Source: Pterobdella sp. o SKG-2022
Taxonomy: Eukaryota > Annelida > Clitellata > Hirudinida > Piscicolidae
DNA: 64,000 nucleotides
NCBI GenBank assembly: GCA_964035795.1
Contig: OZ038320.1
Coordinates: 2,915,896 to 2,979,895, forward strand
Direction of reading: 5' to 3'
Position 1 is the stretch's first letter. Every line of letters begins with the position of its first letter. Positions 1 through 17,377 of this stretch are shown one piece after another. Under the pieces are notes generated by a model. That model did no database searches, was not told the origin of the DNA, and saw only the letters and a list, made by a program, of their open reading frames with translations. Both the position numbers and the translations under genes were made by a program.

Positions 1-329
1 GTTTGAAATGGTAGGGTTGAGGTTAAGCAGAAGAGCAGAATAGTGTCAGAAATTCTTGCTAGTTTGAAAACCAATAATGTTTTAATATAAAGAAAGGAAG
101 CTTACAAGCATATATCATTGCAAAATATGTTTGGTAAATAGAGTAAATTTGACTATTTTCAATACAATGTAAATATACTTTCAATATCTTATCCCTAAAA
201 AATAACCTTTTTAATAAACATTCATATGTATATACATAAACTTAATTTGAACATTTTATATAACAAATAGCATGTTTTCCATAAATGCTCATAAAGAATA
301 TACTAATTGTGGCTCTTTCTCACTACCAG

Positions 330-3607
<3,278 letters not shown>

Positions 3608-4872
3608 ATTGTCAACGTTAGTCTTGTACTGAGATGATAGGTGTTTAGTTAGTTCTTGTATCATTATTACTACTGTTATGTTATTTTTTATTTCATATAT
3701 GGTTTCTTATTACTTTGTTTCCTAAATATTATTACTCAATCACTAATATTATCAGCAAGTACTATCATCATCATGCATTTACCATTCTTGTTTACTTTTA
3801 AATTGTCAGATTGCGCATTAGAGAATATAACAAAAAATAAGCCAAAATATGGTTTAGTAGCCGCATTATGAAAAGATCTAGAATGAATTTGATTGGTTGA
3901 TTTATTTATGTTGATGAGGATAGTGTTGCTTAAAAGCGTATTTTAGCCGTGTAAGTTTATATCAATCAATTATGATATTGACACACTTCACAGTCGAATG
4001 TAGCTATTGATGAATATAGCCACAAACAATTAACTTTTAAAATCACTGCTTTTGTATTCCTTATTTATTGTGAGAGAAACAACACTTAATACTCCAGTGT
4101 CATCTTTATAATGGAAACTCTAGATAAAAAATTAAAAAGCCCCGTTTCTCTTGAAATAAATATAGACTACAAAGGCCATGTTACATGAGTAATTTAATGC
4201 AGATGTATCATTAACACCATTATAATTTATTACTGGCAGGGGGTAGGACGCAGCAATACAAGGGGTACGATGATCAAAATAATTTGTAATCCTTTGTACT
4301 ATTTATGCAGACGAATAGTTGCCATATGGTAATATCAATGAAAAAGATATTATTTTCGTGATTATAATCTTTATTGGTAAGTATTGTTAAGCAATTGTCG
4401 AAATTTTTATTTGGCTGCTATTATTTTATGCTTATTGTTAGGGATGAAACAGAAATTTCATGAGTTATCAGCGGAGATTTTAACCTATTTATTAACGGGT
4501 TTTGCCATATTTATTCAAGCATGATGATGCCATAAATTTTCCGTTTCAACCATTTTACGTCATGTATATATAATATAAAGTTTCTGTGTGGTTTTGATCT
4601 ACGTCTTTTAATCCTGTTATGAGCATATGATGGTTGGTTCAGATTGGCTGAGAGGTTCAAATAAAATGAGAATGAACGAGTTCTTATAATGAATTACTAC
4701 GCTTAAGTATGGTTTTATGAAGTTTTGGTAGTAGTAACTTTATTGCGTATAAAGATGAATACAATTTATAAACAAGTCGATAATACAAAAATATGACGAT
4801 TCGAAACGTTCTATTGATCGAACCAAACAATATCATGAATGCCCTCAAATAAAAATAAAGTCCAACTCCCCT
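3608..4872. other. Intergenic, LSM14 to PTPN9-like (tail to tail)
   Basis: AT-rich sequence between the stop of the + strand LSM14 gene and the stop of the - strand phosphatase gene. It must contain both 3' UTRs. No coding exon, RNA gene or mobile element was recognised. Confidence 0.6.
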
Positions 4873-7800
4873 TCACATCATGCCCTGTTGCCTGGCATAC
4901 TGTATGATGGCGTGATACACAAATGTGTACTGTTCAGGCATTTGTATGCTGTAAGGCCTCTGCTCCCTTATGCGTCTGTTAAGTTCGTTGTGATTGTAAG
5001 AGAGTATGTAAAGTTGATGCGTTGCTGGCTTGGGTTTTGATGATAAAATCTATTGTGAGTGGTAGTTTCACAAAGCCTTCTCAGAATTCACATGTAAAAT
5101 CTACAAGACGAGCTAAAAAAAGCTACCCCACAGATGTTCCATAACTTGATAAGAGTTTGAAAACTTGATAATGTGAACTGTACATACGAAAGGTTCAAAA
5201 GTAGATTGCTACTTTAAATAGAATTCTAAAAATCTTCAGTGCATCTTTTTTATAAGGCTGGTGGATTACACCTTAAATGTCTTATTATTAGCGCATATTC
5301 CAAAAACATCGATGAGTTAATAAGAAATAAAGTCCTATCGTAAAATATTCTGAAGAGAGAGATGAAGCATCAATAACATAATAAACTTAACCAATGAGCC
5401 ATTTATTTTGCGTTTTTCAATTTTATTTTCCATATATTTGGCACTATAAACACAAGAAATATGGTAGTTATGTGAGTTTAAAACATTGAAACACACCTTA
5501 TTGTTTCGTAAACGTTTATTTTCCCACGTTCATTCAACACGTCTATTAGTATATCCACAGCCAGAAAGGTTCCTGAGAATAAAAACAACAATAATAATTA
5601 TTATTTCTATTTTATTTTTATATAATAATAAACTATAATGAAAGCATTAGCACTTATGCTAATTATAAAATCAGAACCCTGATAATAAAATATTATTTAC
5701 TATTGTTATCACATGCTATCGAAAACTATACGCCCACTCCATATTACTGAAGACTGCCACATGCTTTTACAAATATGTTTAAGAAATTAGAAACTACTAC
5801 TTGGAGAAATAATTTATTTTATGCAAAGATGCAATGCAAATATCACTAAACATCTTGAAAAAGAGAAAAAAAAATGCATTAAAAATAATAAAAAATGCAT
5901 TTATCAACGCAGCCATTGAGTGTCATGATGAAAAACTTCAGACCGCATCATCCCAGGGCCCAACACTACTACTAGAGTAAAACCTTTCAAAACACGTCCA
6001 ATGAACCCAAATAGCAACCATAAGCTACCCAGCAACGACTCTTCACCCAACAACCAAACACCAATTACCCACCCAATAACCCAGCACCGCCTACCCACCC
6101 CAACATCGACTCACCGGTTCTGCCGATACCCGCACTGCAGTGCACAAGGACGGGGGACAGATCCAACTTGTCATCCTGCTCACCATCCACCTCTGCATGC
6201 AAGCCATTAAAGACCACCTCAGAACTCAGGGTAGCATCTATTGATGGAGTGTCCAACAACACCTTGTATAAGTCTGCGGTGGTGGAAGGTTGCTAATTGA
6301 GCTGCTTTGAAAGAATGTTCTGGAAAATAATAAATGAATTCAAACACATTATTTTTTGCGCTTTAAAATTATTGTTATTAGTATTACTATCAATTGAACC
6401 ACCAACGGTTATTTTCTTTCTTGAACTTGCGCCACTGGGCCCTTTTCACCTGCCTAACATAGCGCAACAGGTAGAGGAAATCATCAGCATCATCAGGCAC
6501 TCCATAATCAGGCCACCCTGTGAAGTGAATGTGCTTCACTTCCCTCGTTTCGCATGTCTGATGATGGTGGGTGGGTGGTTGTGGTGGGTGGTAATGGTGG
6601 TGATGATGAAGGTTAGTGGAGAGTGGTGGACAGTGAAATTAATGTTGCTTGGCAGCAGATGTTAGATGGTGAGAATGAGAGATGGTGGTTAGTGGTATAA
6701 CATTGGTGATAGTGAGGGATTATTAAAAATGACGGTCTTTATGAGGAACGTGATTGAAATAACATTGAAATTATAAAGTTCTATGGAACCACTAACATTC
6801 AAATGCTGCAGCAAAAGTGTGGTGGTGGTGATAGAGTGAAGATGTTGTTCCTGGTCGCAGTGGATGATGGCGATGTTGTTGTGTTGTAGGACGGTTGACT
6901 CATCATCAGGCCAGTATTTCTCACATTTTGTTCTTTCTCGTTCTGTTGTTCTGATGGTTCCGGAAGTTTAATGAAGAATTGTTGGTAAGCTTGATCATGT
7001 ATCGGTTAGAAAATTTAGATTATTTATGTAACACAGGCTCTAAAATCATAATTTATTTTGTAGTTTGACCTTTAAGTCATTCTTAACATCTTGGGAAATC
7101 AATAAGCAGGTTTTTGAGAAAATAAAGCTCCCAAAAAAAATTGAATAATTAAAAATAATGAAACAAAAAATAATTTTGCAAAAATTTTATTCTAAATTAT
7201 TTTAAATAGGCTCACAATTGACTGATGGCTCACCTGGTTGTCATGACGATGACTAAAACCTTTTCCTGCCACACCATCTTCCAAAAGTCTCCTATAGTGT
7301 TCTTCATTGGTCCTGAGGTAGTTTGGTGGTTTAACGGGTGAACAGTGATTGGTTGAATTATAAAGATGTGTTGTTTGTAATTGGTTCAATTCTGATGATT
7401 TTTTGTTTGTGATTGGTTTAATTTTGATGTCTAATTGCTTTATTGGTCTTAATAGCAAGTGGCTGATTAATACAATGAGTAGAATGCTATTAATAGAAGT
7501 TAATTCATGTTTGGTCTTAATGAAGCGATGTAGGATACTATAAATAAGTTTGTTTATGATCGGTTTCGATGAAACTTTCTTAGTATGAGATTTATCATGA
7601 ATTTCATATTTCAATGAATTCGTTTGAATAATTATATAATATTTAATACTCAGAGTTTAAAAAAAATTCCAACAATACAAAATATCTATCAAAAAACTAA
7701 TAATTTCTTATTAATTTGTTTTGTTTCTCGATGCTGGTTTCAAAATAATAATAACCATTTAGTTTTTATCAATAAAACATAATGCAAATTCGAGCATGGT

Positions 7801-10056
7801 AATTAGGTGCAGTATAGTATATGCATTTAATACAGATAATAATAAACAGATAGATAATTAAAAACAACACCTACATTCTGTAGATATATACATATTACTC
7901 TAAGTATATTCACAAAATAATTATATTCATACAGATTAGATAATTATAGACAGATGAAAAATTATATGCAGGTAGATAAATATATACAGGTAAATAAATA
8001 AATATAGGTAAATAGTTGCCTATTTCATACATTAAAATGATTGATTTCATTTTTATGGTTTGTGCACTTTAAATTGATTGATCTTAATCAAGAAAAGGTA
8101 TTTTCCTCTAAAAAAGGTAAACAGTTATATACAGGTGAATAATTATATACAGGTAAATGTTATATACAGGTAAATATTTCTATACAGGTAAATAATCAGA
8201 AAGATAAATTATATACAGGTAAATAATCAGACAGAGAAATTATATATAAGTAAATAATCAGACAGATGAATTATATACAGATAAAAAAATTATAGACAGT
8301 AAGATAATTATATACAGGTAAAAAAATTAGACAGTAAGATAATTATAGACAGATAAATTATATAGTAATAGATAATTGTAGACAAATAAACAACTACACC
8401 CCCACTAAACACCCAACCTTGAGTAGAAATATACTGTCTTTTAGACTTGAAGCCATCGATATAATTAGCATTGATGTAATCTGAGTTATTATTGGTCGGT
8501 AGGTTTGGCTGGTCGTTAGTTGTAGTAAGGTTGGAGGTAGGCGGGTCTGGATCAGATTGGTTGATTTTGACCCTGGTTTGGTCTAGGCACATGACGTCAT
8601 GGTATCTGTTTTTATCTTGGTTCCCTTTTAATCTGTTTTGTGATTATGTGAGTTGGCTGAATAGTTTTGAATAATGGGTGAACCACTGTGGTTTGCAGTG
8701 TTTTGTAGTTTGTGGAGGTGGTTTCTTTGAGTTTGAAGCGGTTCTAGGTCACAAAATCTACATTCTAGTATAAAAGTCTATAAATCTTATCAGTTTTAAC
8801 TTTTATCTGTACAGTTCAAAATCTTAGAGCTTCACAATATGTGTGGCATGCCTCATAATGAGTCCCTGTTCATAAGGCATCCTGCCATACATACAGACCA
8901 ACACAACTACACATTCAAGGAATAGTATAATGTATACAAAAAACACCAATAATGCAACTAAACAACACAAAGATACAAGCAAACGTACTTGGAAGTATTG
9001 AACGTTCCTTCTACTGGAAGATTCCTCAACTTGTAATACTCTAGTTCTGAGACGTGTCTTCCAGCTTTTCCGCTGTATTCTAAAAGGTCTGATGGGGCCT
9101 TTAAGTCATCAAAATTGTATGAACCTGTCGTATGATTGGTTGGTTCCTTGACATAATTATAATAAAAGCTTAATTTCACCTCTAACCAATGAAATTTTAA
9201 TTAAACGAAAATTTATAGAGGGACGAAAGAAAAGATGCCATTTTAACGTTACTTTTAGCACACACTCAACCAACAGTAAATTATACGAAAAAGGAAAAAA
9301 ACCACGATAATTCACATAGTGACAAGAAACAACTGTGACTGGATTATGAAATAAATATGCATCAAAACGGCACCAACCCAATTTCTCGTCGTCCTTCGAC
9401 TCCTCCGAAGATGCAATCTTTCCACAATTTCTTGGCTTCTTAACCGAATCATCAGTCGAACTATCATTCAATATTTTTAATATTATTTATAATATGGCGG
9501 TGAAAATGGAAATAAAATATAACAATGAAAATTTAAAACAACAAAAATATTAATAACTAACGACTCCTTATGAGGCTCTTTATCGCTCTGATGCACTGAT
9601 TCCTCGCCAGAACCTATCTTGTGTTTCCTGTCGTCTTTGTTTGAAGTTTCGGTGCTACTAATGTCATCGCTACTATTTACATTATTGAGATTATTATTAT
9701 GATTTTTTTTATCATTTTGATTATTATTATTGTTGTTTTGATTTGTATTATTGCACGAGATGGAATGAAAATTTGACAAATCTGACGGTTGGAAATTAAT
9801 GAAATCAGCATAATATTCGTTTATTTGGAATTTTCTATTTATATCCTTATTATTATTATGATTATTACTAATATGATTATTATTGGCACTTGTGACGTTG
9901 ATGTTATGTGTGTAGAAGGTGGAGCTATTGGAAATGGAGGGAACACCCTCGTAATAGTATTGTAGGTGCTCAGATGTGGAGGTTTGGAAGTCTTCGGCGG
10001 GGAAGTATGCCTCTATCTTCTCTTTTATCTTCCTCTCTTTTTCTTCTTTCTTCTCG
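4873..10056 (-). CDS. PTPN9: PTPN9/MEG2-like protein tyrosine phosphatase, catalytic half
   Basis: Non-receptor phosphotyrosine phosphatase. Exons in transcript order: 10056-9562, 9460-9378, 9124-8989, 8632-8418, 7312-7234, 6950-6797, 6557-6450, 6292-6115, 5572-5497, 4975-4873; phases join. Motifs in order: [56 protein letters not shown] loop [13 protein letters not shown], catalytic loop [13 protein letters not shown] (nucleophile Cys in exon 6292-6115) and [14 protein letters not shown] near the C-terminus. [13 protein letters not shown] and the short tail after the last helix (ARQQGMM) resemble PTPN9 more than other classes. The upstream exons encode a charged Lys/Glu segment and a long Asn/Ser-rich linker. 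The CRAL-TRIO lipid-binding domain expected at the N-terminus of PTPN9 was not found, so the 5' end is missing (see the gap). The acceptor at 10056 is weak. PTP domain certain; PTPN9 subtype likely. Confidence 0.87.
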
Positions 10057-10373
10057 TCTTTGTATTGGGTGGATTGAAGTTGATTAATAATTTAATTGGA
10101 AAAACAAATATATTAATTCAATTCAACTTGTTATTTATGCATATAATTATTCAAAGCAACTATTTTTTCATTGATCTATCTGACCAAATATTCATCTGAA
10201 CAACATAGAGTAAAAATTTCATTAATGAAAATCTATTGTATTGTCACTACGACATTCACATGTTCAGTTCACATTAACAACTCATGTCGCAATTACAATG
10301 AATTTATGCGTGCACTAATCTTTATACAAAAATATGGCGTGAAAAATACTAAAATCACCAAATATAAATGATG

Positions 10374-10573
10374 NNNNNNNNNNNNNNNNNNNNNNNNNNN
10401 NNNNNNNNNNNNNNNNNNNNNNNNNNNNNNNNNNNNNNNNNNNNNNNNNNNNNNNNNNNNNNNNNNNNNNNNNNNNNNNNNNNNNNNNNNNNNNNNNNNN
10501 NNNNNNNNNNNNNNNNNNNNNNNNNNNNNNNNNNNNNNNNNNNNNNNNNNNNNNNNNNNNNNNNNNNNNNNNN
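10374..10573. other. Assembly gap (200 N)
   Basis: A run of exactly 200 N, the usual placeholder for a gap of unknown or estimated size. The right edge falls inside a copy of the tRNA-derived SINE, which suggests the assembly broke at a repeat. Confidence 1.
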
Positions 10574-10678
10574 ATATCGACAATTAGAACCTGTTCCAAA
10601 GTTTGTTTTCGCTAAATTAAATTTGTAGCAAGCGCTTTGATCTATAAGAAAAAGCGCTTTATAAATACCGCATTACAT
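10574..10678 (+). mobile_element. tRNA-derived SINE, 3' part (copy 1)
   Basis: Matches the SINE body seen at 23813, 15880 and 43711: GACAATTAG, CCTGTTCC, ACATTAAATTTGTA-like block, then the hairpin AAGCGCTTT..AAAGCGCTT and the ATAAATACCGCATTACATT end. The tRNA-like head would lie in the gap. Confidence 0.85.
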
Positions 10679-11039
10679 TTATATGTAATTTCTTGAGACA
10701 CCCTATCCATACTTGAACATATATAAATGTATATACGAATGCTTAAAGTATTAGAACAACAATAATAAAAACAAAAATAATAATAAAAATAAATCATAAT
10801 AATGAATTTAGATGAATATATATATTGATAGTTTTCTTATGACTAAGTTTGACATATATTTTTATAGTTGATATAAAGATAAGCGTTTGTTTTGATATGA
10901 TCAAGTGATAATTGATAAGTTGGCTGCTTTCAAAACTGATTTGGAGAAAGTTTTTGCTCTGTTGATGTTTCAACTTGTTTTATTTATTAGAAAGATGATG
11001 AGGAGAAGGATGTAGATGCTATGATGATGATTGTTGTTG

Positions 11040-11236
11040 TTGAGCGCCAACTTCCAAAGACTCTTCTGACCTTCCTTGGAGCGAGTACCGAAAGAAAATT
11101 TGTAGCTTTGAGTTGTTCGTGACTTTTGGTGAGCAGTGAAAAATGACGGATGAATTCTCGAAAAGCTTTGTGGTTGGAAGCTGACGTGGCTTAGAACCTC
11201 TTCGACACTCCTTTTGGAGTGCACACCCGGCACCAC
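11040..11236 (-). other. Possible exon, unrecognised
   Basis: An open frame with balanced composition for this AT-rich area. It reads (minus strand) RSVEEVLSHVSFQPQSFSR, continues with a Ser/Lys-rich stretch and ends in Asn/His repeats. No family is recognised and no convincing splice sites were fixed. It might belong to the missing 5' part of the phosphatase gene, or be chance. Confidence 0.2.
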
Positions 11237-11335
11237 GAGAATGTGGGTTTTTTCGCCAGACTAATGATGATGGTGGAAAGAATGACGATAACGAAGAGGG
11301 TGATGGTGGTGAGAAGGATGATGACGTTGATGAAA

Positions 11336-11359
11336 ATTGTAATGATATTTTTAATGAAA

Positions 11360-11394
<35 letters not shown>

Positions 11395-11585
11395 AGCGAT
11401 GAGAATGGTGGTGATGTTAATGGTGAGAGAGATTATTGTGAGTTAAGGATAACAACGATAAAGATGATGATGATGATGAGGGTGAAGATGAAGATGATGA
11501 TGATGATGAAGATGAGGATGATGATAATGATGATGATAATGATGATGATGATGATGATGATGATGAAGATGAAGATGATGATAAT
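11336..11585. repeat. GAT/ATG-rich microsatellite
   Basis: Imperfect trinucleotide array (GATGAT... with GAA, GAG and AAT variants) over about 250 bp. It is open in several frames on both strands as poly-Met, poly-Asp or poly-Ser and is not coding. Confidence 0.9.
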
Positions 11586-12424
11586 ATATGCAAAAACTTC
11601 AAACCCCATTAAACGCCTACTACAACTGAAAGTTAATTGGTTTGTGATTGGAGGACACTTACACAATAAAACAAACTTTTCAATGAAGAACCATTGAGTG
11701 ATAAAAATAATGGCGAATAACAACATTATGTAAATGTTTGAAAAAAAATTTAATAAATGAAGAATAAGACATATTAATGAATATTAAATAAGTAATTAAT
11801 TACTTAAAAAAAATTAACTGAGTTAATATGAAATCATATTATATTTATATTAATTAAAATATATATTAAATAGTGCTTATATGAATATTTGATAAAAAGA
11901 CAGCCCCATATCTCAGCTGCCTGTTATCTTCTAGTGTTGTATCACTTATCATAAGGATTATAATTATGCATCAAATCATTGGGTTCTTATGTTATCGTTG
12001 AATTTATGTTTGAGACGTTATTCTAGGAAGTAAGTGACAGTATTAAATGCGATTAGTGGTGTTTATTAGTATGATAGGAGGTATGCCTGGTAAATTGAAC
12101 TTGGAATAACAATGTTTGTGGTTTGTGAAGAAGCAGTTTTAAGCTGTTCGTGAATAGATTGGAAGATTGGTCATGAAAGACTGTTTTTTTTATTGATAAT
12201 AAATACTGTGTTTTTTCTTCATTAAAATCATTTTTTTAATAAAATTTCGTGTTATATATGAGATAAAACTTTTCTATCAACTACCGAATCAAAACCATTA
12301 TGTAGCCTGCCAGAGGGGTCAAAGTCCCAAAAAATCAATTAAAAGTAAAAAATAATTGACAGTAGCATAATAATGATTCAAGCTTATTCGATCTTTATTT
12401 TCATATGCCAAATTAATTTCTAAC

Positions 12425-12490
12425 GTTTTTATTGAAGCGATAAAATTTTAAGTTTTGATAAGTGAAGCCTTATCATGAAACGTTAGCTTG
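12425..12490. repeat. GATAAG hairpin repeat (copy)
   Basis: Contains GATAAG, a 5-7 nt loop, CTTATC, then AT(G/A)AAACGTTAGC. The same arrangement occurs at 16684-16715 and 41827-41860, so this is a dispersed short hairpin repeat. Confidence 0.6.
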
Positions 12491-13743
12491 CTTTTGGGTA
12501 AGTTCATATCGAAAATTTCATTATGTAATGTAATATTGTAAATGATATATAAATGATATATAAATAATATATGATATATAGATAATATATGATATATAGA
12601 TAAAATGAAAATATAGTGATTGCTAAGCTGTTAAATGCTACAAAAAAAGACCTAAAAAAGAAAGACTCAATATTTATATATACCTGTTAGTGTATTGATA
12701 TTATGCTTATTTTGATAGAGAGATTAAATTCAAATTATGTTCACTTATACTATATGATTATATTTAAATATATTAATTTAAAAATTAATTGAATAATTAC
12801 GTAAATAAATTTTCTGATTTTATAGCTCAGAATATTTCAAACATTTTATTTTCTCGCATTATATCTTAATTTTTTTAGTCTGTCTTGTTTTTGAGCTTTT
12901 TTGTTTTAAAGTCTAATAAATTTTATGTTGATTTATTTCGTATTAAATTTCATTAAATATTTGAAAATAATTTAAAAATAATTTTTATTCGTCATGGGTT
13001 GTTATCTATGTTTTTAAGCTGTTTAAAATTCATTTATTTTTATTATTATTATTGTTTCCATTTTTATAACTATTCTTTTTATTATTCTTATTTTTATCTG
13101 TTTTCAAACTGTGCAATTTTCATTTTATCATCATAATTATAAGCATTATTATTTTTTATTATTATTACTGTTATTCTTATTATTTTTATTATGATGGAAT
13201 AAATTTTCCCATTTATTTATACCAACCCTTATCTTTTGTTTATGATTATTCTTGATCATTTTCATTAAATATTTCCATGAACCTTGAGTTGTTTTTTTTT
13301 ATTTTTATAAAATTATTTTTTCATAATTTTTCCATTCAACTGTCTCTGTGAATAACTTTTTTTTAATCTCATTATTTATTTTTCTTATTTTTAATTGTTT
13401 TTATCTGAAGTTCTTGAAGCTAATTTTAGCTATTTTTATAAAATAAAAACCTTTTAAGAAACCAGATCTAATATCTATTTTTCTGCAGTCAATTATTCTG
13501 GCTTTTTGCAAGTTCAACATTTCCATAGCTTTTAATTGATTTCAAATTTTTATCAGTCTTTCTTGTTTTCTTTATTATTATTATTCTTATTGTTCATTTA
13601 TTTTTTTTTAATTTTTACCGTAAGTTCTATAAATATTCATTAAAATTATTATATAAACACATGAGCAATTACGCCTGAAAAAATGGCAAAAGTGCATTTT
13701 CATGCCACCACAGTTTTCTTATCAAAGAGTGATATCAAAATCA

Positions 13744-13850
13744 TTGTAAAAGAGTTAAAATCTCTGATACCAAGCCGGGAGTTGAACCTCGACAAGTTAA
13801 TTGCACGAATCACGTGGTCAATTTGAAGATTCACATATTCAAGTATCTCT
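13744..13850 (-). repeat. Possible degenerate tRNA-like/SINE remnant
   Basis: On the - strand 13776-13791 reads GAGGTTCAACTCCCGG, a good match to a pol III B box/T-arm (GGTTCAANYCC). No convincing A box or acceptor stem pairs with it. Most likely a decayed tRNA-derived element. Confidence 0.3.
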
Positions 13851-15879
13851 GGTTAACTTTGAGCTTTTGCTGATAAATCATTATGCAATAAATTATGAAT
13901 ATTGTGGCATGGACCTCAAAAACTTATAGGCCACAACGATGAAGCTTTACTTGTTCGAAACTTTTCTATAATAACCGTTTTTATTTGGTTTACTGATAAT
14001 TTGTGTTTGTTTTCGTGCAAAAGTTTTATTTAAACATAATGTTTTTTTCTTCAGAAGTTATTCTTATGGTTTTGGTCTTCATACCATGAAATTGAATTTT
14101 ATATATACAAGAGTTTAGCTTGAGGTTTACTTATAGTCGTTAATATCGTGTGAGGTTTTATTATTAGTAAAAACCAGTTGTTTCAAATATTAAATTATTT
14201 ATTATTAGTTAGGGATATAATTTTAATCTTTTTAGTTTTTATAATTACTTTGATTTATTTTTCAAACTATTAGAATAATTCAAACTTTTATTTATTCAAA
14301 ATTTTATATATTTATTTTATCAATATAAATTTGAATATTGCCAAATAACTCAATTTTTCTTATAAATCATTAAATCATTGAAAAGCTTAATGACTCTCAA
14401 TCAGACCTTATGTAAATTCAAGCCTGGCATTTCAACCTCCAAGTATCACTTACAGAATTTGAATGTTAGAAAATCCATCAAAAACTCAACTAAATGTTAT
14501 AATATATATCAAAAAAACACAAAAAATATAAATATGTGGTAAATTACATTACAAAATATTGATAATTATTATTGTAAACTTCACTTTTAACCTTGCAATA
14601 AAAATTTTATCATGAAAATGCATTTAAATACCACTAATTATTGTGAGTTAATTCAAAAAGCTATTGTCTTTCTGCACAAAAACGAGTGAAATTAAATACA
14701 TGATTTTAAAAATTCAGTGAAATAAATACAACTAACGATTGTTTACAATTTTAATAAGAATTTTAGATGTTGAGAATGATGATAATGTTGTGATGATGAT
14801 GATGGATATAATGATGAGAATGATGATGTTAATTTTGTGATGATGATAGTGATGATGATGTCAATGGAATGATGATGATGAGATTGATGCTTAAACAATA
14901 AAAATAAAAAAAAATAAAAAATAAATTGATACAAATAAATAAAAAACAATCAGTTATTTTTATATTGGTAGAATATATATATACATTTAGTTTCTAATAT
15001 GTAGAGACCACCATAGACAGCTCACCAAGTGCCTGTTGATTGTGCATATGGGGCGTCGAAGACCTTCGTGTTTTACTGTAAATGATATGACTGGTTGTCT
15101 TCATTTTCCATTAAAAAATAATAAACGGATTAAATACTATCACTATTGGTAATGATAATAAAAAAAATGAATGAAAAAATAATCAGAATAATATAAATAA
15201 CAATAAATAAGTAATAAACGATTGAAATGTTGTTTTGAAACATAGAGAAGACAAAGCAAGAATGTTTTCAAAAGTTTAGCAACATATGCGCTAGGAAAAT
15301 TCCGTGTTTGTGTAAAGGTCGATGTGTTCGTTTTTCTAATGCAAACTATGTTGAGGTTGTGCATTCAGTTTTGATGTGGGATGTTTGTGATGGTGTGTTG
15401 TGATGGGTCATTTTATGAAGGGGTGCATAGCTTGAGTTTAATTCATAATTTATGAATAATGTTGAAAATTTTTATTTGGAGAATTTGATCACTTAAAAGT
15501 TTTTAAAAAATTGTTTTAAATTAATTTAGAAATAAATTTATATAGATAAAATATATTTTTAAACAATAAAAATTAAAGAAATACAAAATGGTATTATTCA
15601 AACGCGCAACCACTGTCAATAAATTTAAAATATTTTTATATAATTACTATCCATACACCAATCCATATTTCCACATGAATCTATAAATAATTATACCTAT
15701 AAATATACCACTTTCTATAAATATAAGTTTCGATTTTTTAATATAAGAACGTACGCCAAATTATTGTTATATATATGAATAATTATCTTTATATACTATA
15801 ATATATAACGTATGACTCTAGGCTTGTAAAGTTACTTGTACACTTGGTATTTATGCAATTTATATTCTTATATAGAACG

Positions 15880-16035
15880 GAAGCATCTAAAATTACCGAG
15901 TTCGATCCCGTTTGGGTCGACAATTAGCACCTGTTCCAGAGTGTGTTTTCGCTACATTAAATTTGTAACAAGTGCTTTGATCTATAAGAAAAAGTGCATA
16001 ATAAATATCGCATTACATTACATTACATTACATTA
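15880..16035 (+). mobile_element. tRNA-derived SINE (copy 2)
   Basis: B box GAGTTCGATCCCG at about 15899-15911, followed by the shared body (GTCGACAATTAGCACCTG, TTCGCTACATTAAATTTG), a degraded hairpin (AAGTGCTTT..AAAGTGCAT) and a pure (CATTA)n tail to 16035. The A box end is decayed. Confidence 0.9.
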
Positions 16036-16679
16036 CGGACAACTAGCCTTCTTCATTTATAAATAGTTTCATCTACCTACTACATTTCAAACGATTAGGA
16101 TGAGAAATATAGGTTGAAATCTCGAATGCCAAAAATTATCAGTTCAATACAAATATAGACAAATTATTAATAGGGTATTTAAAATACAATCATTTATAGA
16201 TTATATTTTAAATAAAAATTTTACACTAAATAAATTTAGATAACAATTTAGTTAAAATATCTGGTCCATTTCTGTTCTCACCATTCCTATTATAAGATTA
16301 TTTCTTATGAGTTTTTCTATTAATTTTTCATTTTTGTTTAGTAATTTGCAATATGCTTTTTATCTCTTTTGTTATTATGTATGTAGATGTTGGAGATTAT
16401 TGCAACATTGCTTTTGTTGCTCGATTAAGTTGCTTTTCATACAATTAGTGGATGTTGTACAGAAAAAAACTCAACTATGAAGTAGTTATATAACAAAAAA
16501 AAATAAATAATTGTTTAAAAGTGAAATAGTTATTAGTTTTTTAAGAGTAAAACAGTTAATTATTTAAAAATGAACCAGATAATTATTTAAGTGAATTAGT
16601 TACCCAACAAAAAAAATTAACTATAAACTCTCAAAACATCAAAGGAGATTAATACATTTATTTAAAACAAAATCTATAA

Positions 16680-16716
16680 TTTTCGATAAGTACAGTCTTA
16701 TCATAAAACGTTAGCA
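16680..16716. repeat. GATAAG hairpin repeat (copy)
   Basis: TTTTCGATAAG, loop TACAGT, CTTATCATAAAACGTTAGC: same design as the copies at 12425 and inside the 41765-41890 foldback element. Confidence 0.6.
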
Positions 16717-17377
16717 TAAAAAAAACTATAAACTAATAAATAATCCTTCAACCTGAAACCCCCAAAACCATCAAAACTCTACAATCCATTACATTATAGA
16801 GTAATATACAGAACCCAATATATTTCAACAAAATACAGAACCAAATTTAACTTCGTTATGATTAAAAGTTCAAAGAACGAAGGGCAGCAAGAAAATTGTT
16901 GTACTTTAGACTGCTAGTAATTACTACACGCTGTACCAAACATCTATATAACACATTATTTCCTTTAATTCATATTTTATAGTCTCTTTTTTCATTTTTT
17001 TAGATATTTCCAATAGTATTTGTTGATATTTTTGTATTACAAAATTACTATTTTTGCATACCTTGTTCACTTCACTTGAATCTTTTGAATTTCATGTAAT
17101 TGTTTTTATATCTATAAGAGAATTTCTGTTTGAAAAAAAATACTAACTTGAATGAATATTTGCTTTTCTACTTTTTTTTTCTTATTTAAGTCCTCAATAA
17201 TTTTTACAAAAAAGATACACTCAACAAACAAAGATAATAACTTGCAAATAAAGGATCTGTTGTTGTGACAAACTTGACATATTTATCACAGTTTATAAAC
17301 TGGGCTCACAGTCGCTTAAGTAGACTGGTAAATTGAAGTTGTGAGGGTAGGGATGAAAAACTGTGTCGCGGAAGTGT

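Noticed and set aside
7192..7614. 140-aa open frame on the minus strand
   Set aside because: Only 7234-7312 is coding, and in a different frame (PTP exon [13 protein letters not shown]); the rest is intron.
11219..11726. Overlapping Met/Asp/Ser-rich open frames on both strands
   Set aside because: GAT-type microsatellite, no codon structure.
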